64,000 bases of DNA, taken from positions 1-64,000 of the forward strand of contig NZ_ATVI01000011.1 of the NCBI RefSeq assembly GCF_000420645.1, written 5' to 3'. Shown here piece after piece: positions 33,846-43,335 of the stretch. The notes below the pieces were generated by a model that was not told where the DNA came from, did not search any database, and was given only the letters and a program-made list of their open reading frames with translations. Numbering within the stretch: position 1 is the stretch's first letter; each line of letters opens with the position of its first letter. Made by a program: the position numbers and the translations under genes. Source of the stretch: Nevskia ramosa DSM 11499 (GTDB lineage: Bacteria > Pseudomonadota > Gammaproteobacteria > Nevskiales > Nevskiaceae).

Positions 33846-34298
33846 ATGAATCTGCTGGAACAACCCGGCGCTGCAAACGGCCTCGAACAGTTGCGCGGCT
33901 GGCTTGCGAGCGGCCGGCAACCGGCCATCGGCGAGACGCTGAAGTTTTCGCTGGTCGAAGTCTCGGAAGGCCGCGCAGTGTTCGCGGCGACGCCGGGCGC
34001 GCACGCCTATAACCCGATCGGTTCCGTGCACGGCGGCTATGCGGCCACACTGCTCGACTCGGCCTGTGGCTGCGCGGTGCATTCCGCGCTGAGCAGCGAG
34101 CAGGGCTACACGACGCTGGAACTGAAGATCGCCTATCACCGCGCGCTGAGCGCGAGCACCGGCCTGGTGCGCGCCGAGGGCAAGGTGGTTTCGATCGGCA
34201 AGCGCGTGGCCTTTGCCGAAGCGCGGATCACCGACGAAGCCGGCCGCCTGTATGCGTCAGCGACTTCGACCTTGCTGGTATTCGAGCGCAAGCCCTAG
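33846..34298 (+). CDS. PaaI-family hotdog thioesterase
   Basis: A 150-residue hotdog-fold protein. The active-site loop is PIGSVHGGYAATLLDSACG (HGG at 62-64). The TTLELKIAYHRAL and GKRVAFAEARITDEAGRLYA segments complete the PaaI/YbgC-like domain. It hydrolyses acyl- or aryl-CoA thioesters. The ATG follows ctggagaacgac. It is separate from the paaI gene in the paa operon and more divergent, so its substrate is probably a fatty or terpenoid CoA ester. It ends convergent with paaJ, 17 bases apart. Confidence 0.88.
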   Translation: MNLLEQPGAANGLEQLRGWLASGRQPAIGETLKFSLVEVSEGRAVFAATPGAHAYNPIGSVHGGYAATLLDSACGCAVHSALSSEQGYTTLELKIAYHRALSASTGLVRAEGKVVSIGKRVAFAEARITDEAGRLYASATSTLLVFERKP

Positions 34299-34315
34299 CC
34301 GCTTGGGGCCTTTGC

Positions 34316-35521
34316 TCAAACCCGCTCGATGACCATCGCGATGCCCTGGCCGACGCCGATGCACATCGTGCACAGCGCATAGCGGCCGCCGGTGCGTTCG
34401 AGCTGGTTCAGCGCGGTGGTCACCAGACGCGCACCCGAAGCGCCCAGCGGATGGCCGATGGCGATCGCGCCGCCGTTGGCGTTGACGTGGGCGGCATCGT
34501 CGGCGAGGCCGAGATCGCGGGTCACGGCCAGGCCCTGCGCCGCGAAGGCTTCGTTGAGTTCGATGACGTCGATCTGCGACAGCTTCAGTCCGGCCAGCGC
34601 CAGCACTTTCCTGGTCGCTGGCGAAGGTCCGAAACCCATGATCCGGGGCGCCAGGCCGACAGTCGCCATCGCCAACACGCGGGCTCGCGGCTTGAGGCCG
34701 TAGCGTCCTGCGGCGGCTTCCGATGCCAGCAGCACGGCGCAGGCACCATCGTTGACGCCTGACGCGTTGCCGGCGGTGACGCTGCCATCCGGCTTCACGA
34801 CACCTTTCAGCTTGGCGAGCATCGCCAGGGTGGTATCCGAGCGCGGGTGTTCGTCGGCCGTGAACTGCAGTAATTCGCCCTTCTTCTGCGGAATGGCGAC
34901 TGGCACCAGTTCGCTGGCGAAGAAACCGGCTGCGTGAGCAGCGGCCCAGCGCTGCTGGCTGCGGATCGCGAAAGCATCCTGATCGGCGCGCGAGATGCCG
35001 AACTGCTCGGCGACGTTCTCGGCGGTTTCCGGCATCGAGTCGATGCCGTATTTCGCCTTCAGCAGCGGATTGATGAAGCGCCAGCCGATCGTCGTGTCCT
35101 CGATCTTGGCGACTCGCGAGAACGCGCTGTCGGCCTTGCCCATCACGAACGGCGCGCGGGTCATGCTTTCGACACCGCCGGCGATCATCAGCTGCGTTTC
35201 GCCCGCCTTGATCGCGCGAGCCGCCATGCCGATCGCATCGAGGCTCGATCCGCACAGGCGATTGATCGTCGAACCCGGCACTTCCTGCGGCAGGCCGGCG
35301 AGCAGCGCGGCCATGCGCGCGACGTTGCGATTGTCTTCACCAGCCTGGTTGGCGGAGCCGTAGAGCACGTCTTCGACCGCCGCCCAGTCGACGTTCGGAT
35401 TGCGCTGCATGAGTGCTGCGATGGGCAGCGCCGCGAGATCGTCGGTACGGACATTGGCCAGCGCGCCGCCGTAACGGCCGAAGGGCGTGCGGATGGCGTC
35501 GCAGATGTAGGCGTGGTTCAT
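34316..35521 (-). CDS. paaJ: 3-oxoadipyl-CoA thiolase PaaJ
   Basis: A 401-residue thiolase. It matches the PaaJ/PcaF pattern almost end to end: YICDAIRTPFGRYGGALANVRTDDLA, INRLCGSSLDAIG with nucleophile Cys90, ELNEAFAAQ, GGAIAIGHPLGASGAR and ALCTMCIGVGQGIAMVIERV. It cleaves 3-oxoadipyl-CoA to succinyl-CoA and acetyl-CoA, and 3-oxo-5,6-dehydrosuberyl-CoA to 2,3-didehydroadipyl-CoA. It is the last gene of the minus-strand paa operon, behind a short inverted-repeat element. No obvious ribosome binding site precedes its ATG; it may depend on the preceding transcript structure. Confidence 0.95.
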   Translation of the reverse strand: MNHAYICDAIRTPFGRYGGALANVRTDDLAALPIAALMQRNPNVDWAAVEDVLYGSANQAGEDNRNVARMAALLAGLPQEVPGSTINRLCGSSLDAIGMAARAIKAGETQLMIAGGVESMTRAPFVMGKADSAFSRVAKIEDTTIGWRFINPLLKAKYGIDSMPETAENVAEQFGISRADQDAFAIRSQQRWAAAHAAGFFASELVPVAIPQKKGELLQFTADEHPRSDTTLAMLAKLKGVVKPDGSVTAGNASGVNDGACAVLLASEAAAGRYGLKPRARVLAMATVGLAPRIMGFGPSPATRKVLALAGLKLSQIDVIELNEAFAAQGLAVTRDLGLADDAAHVNANGGAIAIGHPLGASGARLVTTALNQLERTGGRYALCTMCIGVGQGIAMVIERV

Positions 35522-35559
35522 GGCGAAAAATGGAATCCGTGGAGCAGCAATTCAGTTGG

Positions 35560-35646
35560 GTCATACCCGCGCAGGCGGGGATCCAGTTCTTCGTTACCAG
35601 CGACGCGCGAGCGTCAACACTGGATTCCCGCCTTCGCGGGAATGAC
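35560..35646. repeat. REP-like inverted repeat between paaK and paaJ
   Basis: Arms of 28 bases at 35560-35587 and 35619-35646 pair with three mismatches (core ggattcccgc / gcgggaat). The ggattcccgccttcgcgggaatgac style is a known widespread intergenic repeat type in proteobacteria. In the minus-strand transcript it forms a strong hairpin between the two genes and could attenuate or stabilise mRNA. Confidence 0.8.
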
Positions 35647-35654
35647 GACGTTGT

Positions 35655-37004
35655 TCAGCGAGTGACGAGTTGAATGGCAGGCGCGCTTTCCTTCGGCCGG
35701 CGATCGATTACTCGCTTGGCCTTGCCGATCGAACGCTCCAGCGTCTCCGGGTGGTGCAGCAGCACGCGGACGCTGATGCCGACGTAGGTCTTCACCAGGT
35801 GCTGGAGATTGCTGCTCACTTCCTTGCGCAGGCCGTCTTCGATGCCGGCGTCGGCGACCGACAGTTCGACATTGACCAGCAGCTGATCGAGGTTGCCTTC
35901 GCGGATCACTTCGATCAGGTAGTTCGGTGTCAGCTGCGGGCAGCGCAGCAGCAGTTCCTCGATCTGGGTCGGGAAGACGTTGACGCCGCGGATGATCAGC
36001 ATGTCGTCCGAGCGGCCGGTGATCTTGCCCATCCGCCGCATGCTGCGCGCGCTCGGTGGCAGCAGACGCGTCAAGTCGCGGGTGCGGTAGCGGATGATCG
36101 GCAGCGCTTCCTTGGTCAAGCTTGTGAATACCAGCTCGCCTTCCTCGCCATCGGCCACCACGTCGCCAGTCGCTGGATTGATGATCTCGGGATAGAAATG
36201 GTCTTCCCAGATCGTCGGGCCGTCCTTGGTCTCGATGCACTCGCTGGCGACACCGGGGCCCATCACTTCGGACAGGCCGTAGATGTCGACGGCATCGATG
36301 TCGGCGCGGTTCTCGATCTCCTGACGCATCGCGTTGGTCCAGGGCTCGGCACCGAAAATGCCGGTGCGCAAGCTTGATTGCGCCGGATCGATACCCTGGC
36401 GATGGAATTCCTCGATCAGGTTCAGCATGTAGCTCGGCGTCACCATGATGATGTCGGGCTTGAAATCCTGGATCAGCTGCACCTGCTTCTCGGTCTGGCC
36501 ACCGGACATCGGCACCACGGTGCAGCCCAGGCGTTCGGCGCCGTAATGGGCACCGAGGCCGCCGGTGAACAGGCCATAGCCATAGGCGATATGGACCATG
36601 TCGCCCGGCCCGCCGCCGGCAGCGCGGATGCTGCGGGCGACGACATCAGCCCAGGTCGAGATGTCCTTCGCGGTGTAGCCAACGACTGTCGGCTTGCCCG
36701 TGGTGCCACTCGAACCGTGAATGCGCGAGATCCGTTCCTTCGGCACCGCGAACAGGCCGAAGGGATAGTTGTCGCGCAGGTCCTTCTTGGTCGTGAACGG
36801 GAACTTGGCGATATCGGCCAGCGACTTCAGATCATCCGGATGCACACCGGCGGCATCGAAGCTCTGCTGGTAGTGGGCGACGTTGTCGTAGGCATGGCGC
36901 AGCGACCAGCGCATGCGCTCCAGCTGCAGCGTCTGGAGTTCATCGCGGCTGGCGCGTTCGATCGGATCGAGCGCAGCGGCTCTGACTGGGTGACGGCTGA
37001 CCAT
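35655..37004 (-). CDS. paaK: Phenylacetate-CoA ligase PaaK
   Basis: A 449-residue adenylate-forming enzyme. The AMP-binding loop RIHGSSGTTGKPTVVGYT lies at 95-111. Core blocks SGGQTEKQVQLIQDFKPDIIMVTPSY, GIFGAEPWTNAMR and YRTRDLTRLLPPSARSMRRMGKITGRSDDMLIIRGVNVFPTQIEELLL follow. It activates phenylacetate to phenylacetyl-CoA with ATP and CoA in the cytoplasm. The ATG at 37004 is used because it follows tgcgaggag; a frame to 37064 exists but lacks support. It lies between paaI and the inverted repeat before paaJ, transcribed with the paa operon. Confidence 0.96.
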   Translation of the reverse strand: MVSRHPVRAAALDPIERASRDELQTLQLERMRWSLRHAYDNVAHYQQSFDAAGVHPDDLKSLADIAKFPFTTKKDLRDNYPFGLFAVPKERISRIHGSSGTTGKPTVVGYTAKDISTWADVVARSIRAAGGGPGDMVHIAYGYGLFTGGLGAHYGAERLGCTVVPMSGGQTEKQVQLIQDFKPDIIMVTPSYMLNLIEEFHRQGIDPAQSSLRTGIFGAEPWTNAMRQEIENRADIDAVDIYGLSEVMGPGVASECIETKDGPTIWEDHFYPEIINPATGDVVADGEEGELVFTSLTKEALPIIRYRTRDLTRLLPPSARSMRRMGKITGRSDDMLIIRGVNVFPTQIEELLLRCPQLTPNYLIEVIREGNLDQLLVNVELSVADAGIEDGLRKEVSSNLQHLVKTYVGISVRVLLHHPETLERSIGKAKRVIDRRPKESAPAIQLVTR

Positions 37005-37131
37005 GGAACTACTCCTCGCAGAAAGGCTGGTGACGTGCAGATGGGGATGCTGCGAACTGTTCATCGTTTCCGGCTAGCGCACATGACCCTAGGTGCAGGG
37101 CCGCTGCCGGAACGTGCAATTCGCGCGATCT

Positions 37132-37593
37132 CTATAAGTTGGGCGCATTGAGAACATCGCCCTTGACGCGGGCGGACTTGCCACGGAACAGCGCCACGAC
37201 CACACCTTCAGGGTCGGTCAGGGTCACGTCGTAGACGCCGCTGCGGCCGGCCAGCGAGCGCTCGACGGCGGTGGCTGTCAGCAAGGTGCCGACCATCACC
37301 GGGCGCAGGTATTCGATGTTGCAGCCAGCCGCTACGGTCGCCTCGTTGCGGCTGTTGCAGGCGAAGGCGAAGGCACTGTCGGCCAGCGCGAACATGAAGC
37401 CGCCATGGCAGGTCAGAAGGCCATTGAGCATGTCCGGGCGCACGGTCATGGTCAGGGTCGCGTAGCCGGGGCCGATGTCGATGATGGTCAGGCCCATGGA
37501 CTGCGAGGCGGTATCACGGCCGAACATCGCGCCGCCGACGGCCATCGCCAGCGCCACCGGATCGGATGAATCAATCGGAATGATGTCGCTCAT
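37132..37593 (-). CDS. paaI: Hydroxyphenylacetyl-CoA thioesterase PaaI
   Basis: A 153-residue hotdog thioesterase. The active-site loop is GLLTCHGGFMFALADSAFAFACN (HGG at 63-65, Asp72), matching PaaI. NEATVAAGCNIEYLRPVMVGTLLTATAVERSLAGRSGVYDVTLT completes the domain. PaaI removes CoA from ring-hydroxylated or dead-end phenylacetyl-CoA derivatives, protecting the CoA pool. Its start overlaps the stop of the upstream second thioesterase by ATGA. About 127 bases separate its stop from the paaK start. Confidence 0.93.
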   Translation of the reverse strand: MSDIIPIDSSDPVALAMAVGGAMFGRDTASQSMGLTIIDIGPGYATLTMTVRPDMLNGLLTCHGGFMFALADSAFAFACNSRNEATVAAGCNIEYLRPVMVGTLLTATAVERSLAGRSGVYDVTLTDPEGVVVALFRGKSARVKGDVLNAPNL

Positions 37594-38060
37594 CGTCCTG
37601 CCCTCGCCGCGTTGGCCTTGCGTTGATCACGACGCCACTCGGCAGCGGCGTAGCGAGTGCGCTCTTCATCGGTTTCCAGCTTCAACGGCGGCACCGGAGC
37701 CGGTTTGCGATCGGCATCGAGCGCCACCATCGTGAAATAGCAGGTGTTGGTATGGCGACGCACGCCGGTGTGCAGGTGTTCGGCCTCGACCCGGATGCCG
37801 ACTTCCATGGACGACTTGCCGGTGTAGTTGATCGCCGCCTTGAAGGTCACCAGATCGCCGACATGGATCGGCTCCTTGAAGAACATCTGGTCGACGGCCA
37901 GAGTCACGACGTAGTGCTTGCTGTAGCGCGCCGCACAGGCGTAGGCGACGTTGTCGAGCAGCGACAGGATGCGGCCGCCATGGACATTGCCGCTGAAGTT
38001 GGCCATGTCCGAGGTCATCAGGACGTTCATCACCAGCTGCTTTTCGGGTCCTTCACTCAC
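37590..38060 (-). CDS. YciA-like acyl-CoA thioesterase (GTG start)
   Basis: About 156 residues of the hotdog acyl-CoA thioesterase type (YciA/BACH-like): VLMTSDMANFSGNVHGGRILSLLDNVAYACAARY with HGG at 27-29, then VTLAVDQMFFKEPIHVGDLVTFKAAINYTGKSSMEVGIRVEAE. I use the GTG at 38060, with ctggagaagcaaaac before it, because it precedes the whole domain. It overlaps the paaH stop by 8 bases, and its own stop overlaps the paaI start by ATGA. It is not a standard paa gene, but its coupling on both sides means it belongs to the operon. It may remove stalled straight-chain CoA intermediates. Confidence 0.87.
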   Translation of the reverse strand: MSEGPEKQLVMNVLMTSDMANFSGNVHGGRILSLLDNVAYACAARYSKHYVVTLAVDQMFFKEPIHVGDLVTFKAAINYTGKSSMEVGIRVEAEHLHTGVRRHTNTCYFTMVALDADRKPAPVPPLKLETDEERTRYAAAEWRRDQRKANAARAGR

Positions 38061-39618
38061 GTTTTGCTTCTCCAGAAGATTGGGCTGAAGTGCTCGATGC
38101 GAGCACTTGCTGGCGCAAGCGCGGCGAGGCGCGATAACGCGGCTCGCCGTAATGCCCGGCCAGGTGATCGAGCGCCGCAAGCACGGTGCCAGCACCGATG
38201 CGCTCTGCCCATTCCAAGGGTCCGATCGGATAACCGACGCCACCACGCATCGCGATATCGACCGCCGCCGCATTGCAGACCTGCTGATGCACGGCATCGC
38301 TCGCCTCGTTGGCCAGCATCGCCACCGTGCGCAGCACCGCAAGCCCCGGAGAATCGCCGAGCTGGGAAACCGCGAAACCCGCGGCCTGCAGCAGGCCCGC
38401 GACCGCTGCCGGTGCAGCCGGCGAACTCTGCGCGGCAACGGCAATCGCCGCGCGCCTGGCGGTAGCGGCATCAAGCATCAGATCGATGACTACGACTTCT
38501 CCGATGCCGAGCGCGGCGGCGCGCGCGGTGGCGCTGCGGCCGTCGCTGACGAACAGCGCCACGCCGTCGACGGTGGCGATCCGGCCATCGCTGGCCTCGG
38601 CCATGGTCAAGGCGAGCACGCTGCCGGAAGCATCGAGCCGCTTGGCCAGCGCTGCCGCCAGTGGATCGGCAATCGCCAGCTCGATGCGCGCCGGACGTGG
38701 CTGTGGCGCCAGGCTGGCTGGCGCAGCCTTGGTCGCGCCTTCGCGATAATCGTAGAAGCCGCGACCGCTCTTGCGGCCGAGATAGCCGGCCTGCACCAGC
38801 TCCAGCTGCAGCAGCGACGGCTGGAAGCGCGGATCGCCGTAATAGGCGTCGAACACCGAGCGGGTCACCGCGTAGTTCACGTCATGGCCGATCATGTCCA
38901 TCAGCTCGAACGGCCCCATGCGAAAGCCGCCGGATTCGCGCATCACCGCATCGAGTGTGGCGACATCGGCAACACCTTCCTGCAGCAGGCGCAGGGCTTC
39001 GGCGTAATACGGCCGGGCGACACGATTGACGATGAAGCCGGGTGTGGAACGCGCATGCACCGGCGTCTTGCCCCAGCGTTCGGCCGTCGCGAATACGGTG
39101 GCGGCCAGCGCTGCATCGGTCGCCGCGCCGGAAATCACTTCCACCAGCGCCATCAACGGCGCCGGATTGAAGAAGTGCATGCCGACCAGCCGCTCCGGCC
39201 GCTTCAGCTTGGCGGCGATCGCGGTGATCGACAGCGACGAGCTATTGCTGGCGAGAATCGCATCCGGCCCGAGCAAGGCTTCAAGCTGAGCGAACAAGCC
39301 GCGCTTGGCTTCGAGATCTTCGACGATCGCTTCGACGACCAGCTTGCAGTCGCGCAGATCCTCGGTCGCCGTGGCTGGTTTCAGCGCAGCGGAAGCAGCA
39401 TCGAACTGCTCGGCGCTGAGCTTCTTCTTCTCGACCAGCTTGGCAAGCTGGGCGCGGATGCCGGCAATCGCCGTCTCGGCAGCACCGGCGCGCATGTCGT
39501 GCAGCCAGACCGGATGGCCGGCGACGGCAGCCAGCTGGGCAATGCCGGCGCCCATCGCGCCAGCGCCGATCACGGCGACGGCAGCGGAGGTCGGCAAACC
39601 CTCAGTCGTCGCGATCAT
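38053..39618 (-). CDS. paaH: 3-hydroxyadipyl-CoA dehydrogenase PaaH
   Basis: A 521-residue 3-hydroxyacyl-CoA dehydrogenase. The NAD motif is AVIGAGAMGAGIAQLAAVAGH; NSSSLSITAIAAKLKRPERLVGMHFFNPAPLMALVEVI carries the catalytic His-Phe-Phe-Asn region. The second half repeats the C-terminal helical domain (VGYPIGPLEWAERIG). It oxidises 3-hydroxyadipyl-CoA to 3-oxoadipyl-CoA. Its start overlaps the paaG stop by ATGA. It is the usual two-domain length for the paa type. Alternative names are PaaC in Pseudomonas nomenclature. Confidence 0.94.
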   Translation of the reverse strand: MIATTEGLPTSAAVAVIGAGAMGAGIAQLAAVAGHPVWLHDMRAGAAETAIAGIRAQLAKLVEKKKLSAEQFDAASAALKPATATEDLRDCKLVVEAIVEDLEAKRGLFAQLEALLGPDAILASNSSSLSITAIAAKLKRPERLVGMHFFNPAPLMALVEVISGAATDAALAATVFATAERWGKTPVHARSTPGFIVNRVARPYYAEALRLLQEGVADVATLDAVMRESGGFRMGPFELMDMIGHDVNYAVTRSVFDAYYGDPRFQPSLLQLELVQAGYLGRKSGRGFYDYREGATKAAPASLAPQPRPARIELAIADPLAAALAKRLDASGSVLALTMAEASDGRIATVDGVALFVSDGRSATARAAALGIGEVVVIDLMLDAATARRAAIAVAAQSSPAAPAAVAGLLQAAGFAVSQLGDSPGLAVLRTVAMLANEASDAVHQQVCNAAAVDIAMRGGVGYPIGPLEWAERIGAGTVLAALDHLAGHYGEPRYRASPRLRQQVLASSTSAQSSGEAKRE

Positions 39619-40406
39619 TTGCCCGTGAAGCTGGCCGGGCGCTTTTCGAGGAAGGCAGCAACGCCTTCACGATAGTCATCACTGAAGCCGAGTTCGCGCA
39701 TCGCGCCGGCTTCTGCCTTCAGCGCTTCTTCGAGTGGCACCGAACCATTGTCGAGAATCAGCTGCTTGGTGCGCGCCAGGCCCTTGGTCGGCGCGGTCGA
39801 CAGATGAGTCAGCAGCTTTTCGACTTCGTCCTTGAACTTGTCGTCGTCGATCGCCTTCCAGATCAGGCCCCATTCCTCGGCCTGCGTTGCAGTCAGCTTG
39901 TCGCCGAGCATCGCCAGGCCCATCGCCCGCGCGGTACCGAGCAGGCGCGGCAGGATCCAGGTGCCGCCGGTATCGGGGATCAGGCCGAGCTTGCAGAACG
40001 GCTGGATGAAGCTTGCAGAACGTGTGGCGAGCACGAGATCACCGCCGAGCGCGACGTTGGCGCCAGCACCCGCGGCCACGCCATTGACCGCGACCACGAC
40101 CGGCATCGGCAGCCGACGCAGGCTGGTCACCAGCGGCGCCCACCAGGCTTCGACGGTGTCACCGAGATCAACGGGTTTGTCGCCAGGAGCAACCGCACGA
40201 TCGGACAAATCCTGACCCGCGCAGAAGCCGCGACCGGCGCCGGTCAGCAGCAGCACTCTGGCGCTCGGATCGGCCTTGACGGTGTTGATCGCGTCGCGCA
40301 GCTCGGTGTGCATCGCGACGGTGAAGCTGTTCAGACGATCCGGACGGTTCAGCGTGATTCGGGCGATGCCGTTTTCAAGGCTGAACAGGATGTTTTCGTA
40401 AGCCAT
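39615..40406 (-). CDS. paaG: 1,2-epoxyphenylacetyl-CoA isomerase PaaG
   Basis: A 263-residue crotonase-fold enzyme. The oxyanion and binding blocks GAGRGFCAGQDLSDR, ANVALGGDLVLATRSASFIQPFCKLGLIPDTGGTWILPRL and FLEKRPASFTGK are as in PaaG. It converts ring-1,2-epoxyphenylacetyl-CoA to oxepin-CoA and isomerises later double bonds. It lies 64 bases downstream of paaZ and overlaps paaH. A good ribosome binding site (cggaggagag) lies before the ATG. Confidence 0.94.
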   Translation of the reverse strand: MAYENILFSLENGIARITLNRPDRLNSFTVAMHTELRDAINTVKADPSARVLLLTGAGRGFCAGQDLSDRAVAPGDKPVDLGDTVEAWWAPLVTSLRRLPMPVVVAVNGVAAGAGANVALGGDLVLATRSASFIQPFCKLGLIPDTGGTWILPRLLGTARAMGLAMLGDKLTATQAEEWGLIWKAIDDDKFKDEVEKLLTHLSTAPTKGLARTKQLILDNGSVPLEEALKAEAGAMRELGFSDDYREGVAAFLEKRPASFTGK

Positions 40407-40470
40407 GCGTGTCTCTCCTCCGCTTTCATTGACCTCCCTCCCCGCTCGCGGGGAGGGAGTTTCTCGTCGC

Positions 40471-42501
40471 TCAGACTGGCGCTTTTTCCACCATCGTCAG
40501 CACGTCATAAGTCGCGACGACCAGGCCATCCTGATTGGTCACCACCGTATCCCAGCGTACTTCGCCGTAGTTCTCGGTGATGCGCGGATTCTTGCCCTTG
40601 CAGGTCAAGGTCACGCTCAGGGAATCGCCCGGCTTGGCCGGCGTCACGAAGCGCAGATTGTCGAGGCCGTAGTTGGCGAGCACCGGGCCCGGGTCCGGCT
40701 GCACGAACAGGCCAGCGGCGACCGACAGGATGTAATAGCCGTGCGCCACGCGCCCACCGAAGAACGGATTGGCTGCGGCGGCCGCTTCATCCATGTGCGC
40801 ATAGAAGGTGTCACCGGTGAAGTGCGCGAAGTGTTCGATGTCTTCGAGCGTGATCAGCTTCGGGCCGGCCTTCACCGTATCGCCGAGCTGTAGTTCGCTG
40901 AGGTTCTTGCGGAACGGATGGACGCCTTCGGCGCGCGGCGAACCGGCGATCCACTGGCCGGTGATTGCGCTCAGCGTCGCCGGCGAGCCCTGCAGCGCGG
41001 TGCGCTGCAAGTAGTGCTTGACGCCGCGCACGCCGCCCATTTCCTCGCCACCACCGGCGCGGCCCGGGCCGCCGTGGACCAGCACCGGCATCGGCGAGCC
41101 GTGGCCGGTCGATTCCTTGGCGCAGTCACGATTCACGATCAGCAGGCGGCCGTGATAGCTGGCCGCGCCCATGACCAGATCGCGGGCGAAGTCGTTGTCG
41201 TAAGTGAACAGCGAGCCGACCAGGCTGCCTTCGCCCTTGGCGGCCAGCGCGATGACGTCATCGATATCGTCGTACGGCATCACCGTCGACACCGGGCCGA
41301 AGGCCTCGATCTCGTGGACGACCGGCGAGGCATGCGGGTTCGCGCAGCGCAGCAGCAGCGGCGACAGGAACGCGCCCTTCTTGGCATCGCCACCGGTGAC
41401 GGCGAAATCCTGCGGATCGCCGAACACCAGATCGGCGACGTCACGCAGACGGCCAACCGCCTTCAGCACTTCGTCACGCTGGCCGAGCGAAGCCAGCGCG
41501 CCCATGGTCACGCCGGCCTGCGAAGGATCGCCGACGACGACCTTGGCCAGCCGCGCCTTCAGCGCCTCGACCACCGCATCCAGTTGCGCACGCGGCACGA
41601 AGGCGCGGCGGATCGCCGTGCACTTCTGGCCGCATTTGGTGGTCATTTCGCGGACCACTTCCTTCACGTACAGATCGAACTCCGCCGAACCCGGCACGGC
41701 ATCGGGGCCGAGGATCGAGCAGTTCAGCGAGTCCGCTTCCATCGTGAAGCGCACCGAATTGCGGACGATCACCGGATGCGATTTCAGCTTCTGGCCAGTC
41801 GAGGCCGAGCCGGTGAAGGTGACCAGATCCTGGCCGGTGAGATGCTCGAACAGATCGCCGACCGAGCCGCAGATCAGCTGGAACGAGCCTTCGGGAAAGA
41901 TGCCGGAAGCGACCATGTCGCGGAACACGCGCTCGGTCAGATACGAGGTCTGGCTGGCCGGCTTGACGATCGCCGGCACGCCGGCGAGCAGATTCACGGC
42001 GAGCTTTTCGAGCATGCCCCAGACCGGGAAGTTGAAGGCATTGATGTGCAGCACCACGCCCTTCAGCGGCGTCATGATGTGCTGGCCGACGAAGCTGCCG
42101 GTCTTGCTCATCACTTCGGTGTTGCCGTCGACGATGAAGCTGGCGTTCGGCAGTTCGCGACGGCCCTTGCTGGCGTACGAGAACAGCGTGCCGAAGCCGC
42201 CGTCGATGTCGATCATCGAATCGTTCTTCGAAGCACCGGTAGCGGCGGACAACGCGTAGTAGACATCCTTGCGCTCGCCCAGATACTGGCCCAGCGCCTT
42301 CAGCTTCATCGCCCGCTCATGGAACGTGAGCTTGCGCAGCGCCGGGCTGCCGACCTTGCGACCGTGCTCGAGCATCGCGGCGAAGTCGAGACCCTTGCTC
42401 GAGACCTGTGCGACCGGGTCGCCGGTCAGCGCGTTCAACATCGTTTCACCGCCCTCGCCCTGCTGCCATTTGCCGCAGGCGTAGCTTTCAAGCTTGATCA
42501 T
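40471..42501 (-). CDS. paaZ: Oxepin-CoA hydrolase / 3-oxo-5,6-dehydrosuberyl-CoA semialdehyde dehydrogenase PaaZ
   Basis: A 676-residue bifunctional enzyme. The N-terminal aldehyde dehydrogenase domain (about 1-520) carries Glu255 in FTMEADSLN and Cys294 in KCGQKCTAI. The C-terminal MaoC-like hydratase domain (about 535-676) has [30 protein letters not shown]. It opens the oxepin ring and oxidises the resulting aldehyde to the acid. I use the ATG at 42501, which follows gaggag at good spacing; a GTG three codons earlier abuts that site. It precedes paaG by 64 bases on the same strand. Confidence 0.95.
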   Translation of the reverse strand: MIKLESYACGKWQQGEGGETMLNALTGDPVAQVSSKGLDFAAMLEHGRKVGSPALRKLTFHERAMKLKALGQYLGERKDVYYALSAATGASKNDSMIDIDGGFGTLFSYASKGRRELPNASFIVDGNTEVMSKTGSFVGQHIMTPLKGVVLHINAFNFPVWGMLEKLAVNLLAGVPAIVKPASQTSYLTERVFRDMVASGIFPEGSFQLICGSVGDLFEHLTGQDLVTFTGSASTGQKLKSHPVIVRNSVRFTMEADSLNCSILGPDAVPGSAEFDLYVKEVVREMTTKCGQKCTAIRRAFVPRAQLDAVVEALKARLAKVVVGDPSQAGVTMGALASLGQRDEVLKAVGRLRDVADLVFGDPQDFAVTGGDAKKGAFLSPLLLRCANPHASPVVHEIEAFGPVSTVMPYDDIDDVIALAAKGEGSLVGSLFTYDNDFARDLVMGAASYHGRLLIVNRDCAKESTGHGSPMPVLVHGGPGRAGGGEEMGGVRGVKHYLQRTALQGSPATLSAITGQWIAGSPRAEGVHPFRKNLSELQLGDTVKAGPKLITLEDIEHFAHFTGDTFYAHMDEAAAAANPFFGGRVAHGYYILSVAAGLFVQPDPGPVLANYGLDNLRFVTPAKPGDSLSVTLTCKGKNPRITENYGEVRWDTVVTNQDGLVVATYDVLTMVEKAPV

Positions 42502-42543
42502 GGTTGTCACTCCTCGGGTTCTGGGCGGCGATCGCGCGCCGGC

Positions 42544-43332
42544 TTATCGGTTCTTGAATACGGGTTTGCGCTTGTCGAGAAAGGCGGCAATGCCTTCGCG
42601 ACGGTCTTCAGTGGTGAACGTGGCTTCGAACAGCCGGGCCTCGTGCTTCAGGCCGTCTTCGAGAAAGGTCTCGTGCGCGGCGTTCACGGCGGCGCGGGCC
42701 AGTTCGACGATCGGTGCCGAGTAGCCGGCGATCCGTTCGGCCGTCTTCAAGGCTTCGGGTATCAGCTCAGCCAGCGGCAGCACGCGGGCGACGAGGCCGG
42801 CGCGTTCGGCTTCATGAGCGTCGATATTGCGGCCGGTCAGCACCATCTCCATCGCCTTGCTCTTGCCGACTGCGCGCACCAGCCGCTGGGTGCCGCCGGA
42901 GCCGGGGATGAGACCCAGGCGAATCTCCGGCTGGCCGAACTGGGCGTTGTCGGCAGCGAGTGCGAAGTCGCACATCATCGCCAGTTCGCAGCCGGCGCCG
43001 AAGGCCATGCCGGCAACGGCGGCGATCACCGGCTTGTGCATCGCGCCGATCTGGTTCCAGGCGCCGCGCAGTTCGGTGTTGGTGCGGGCGTCTTCCTCGC
43101 TCCAGTCCTGCAGCGCGCGGACATCGGCACCGGCGGCGAACACCTTGTCGTTGCCGGTGATGACGATCGCGGCTATGGCCTCGTCGTCATCGAGCGCGAT
43201 CAACGCGATACGCAATGCTTCGCGCAGCGGCATCGACAGCGCGTTCATTGCTTCCGGACGATTCAGGCGCAGCAGCGCGACCTTGCCAATGCGTTCGATC
43301 AGCAGGATGTCCGCATCGCTACCTTGGGCCAC
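42544..43332 (-). CDS. paaF: 2,3-dehydroadipyl-CoA hydratase PaaF
   Basis: A 262-residue enoyl-CoA hydratase. The crotonase motifs are VITGNDKVFAAGADVRALQDW, MAFGAGCELAMMCDFALAADNAQFGQPEIRLGLIPGSGGTQRLVRAVG (catalytic Glu positions conserved), and the C-terminal REGIAAFLDKRKPVFKNR. It hydrates 2,3-dehydroadipyl-CoA to 3-hydroxyadipyl-CoA. It starts only 3 bases downstream of the paaE stop, so translation is likely coupled. Confidence 0.93.
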   Translation of the reverse strand: MAQGSDADILLIERIGKVALLRLNRPEAMNALSMPLREALRIALIALDDDEAIAAIVITGNDKVFAAGADVRALQDWSEEDARTNTELRGAWNQIGAMHKPVIAAVAGMAFGAGCELAMMCDFALAADNAQFGQPEIRLGLIPGSGGTQRLVRAVGKSKAMEMVLTGRNIDAHEAERAGLVARVLPLAELIPEALKTAERIAGYSAPIVELARAAVNAAHETFLEDGLKHEARLFEATFTTEDRREGIAAFLDKRKPVFKNR

Positions 43333-43335
43333 GCC

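Noticed and set aside
42502-42510. GTG start for paaZ three codons upstream
   Set aside because: It abuts the gaggag ribosome binding site with no spacing; the ATG at 42501 is spaced correctly.
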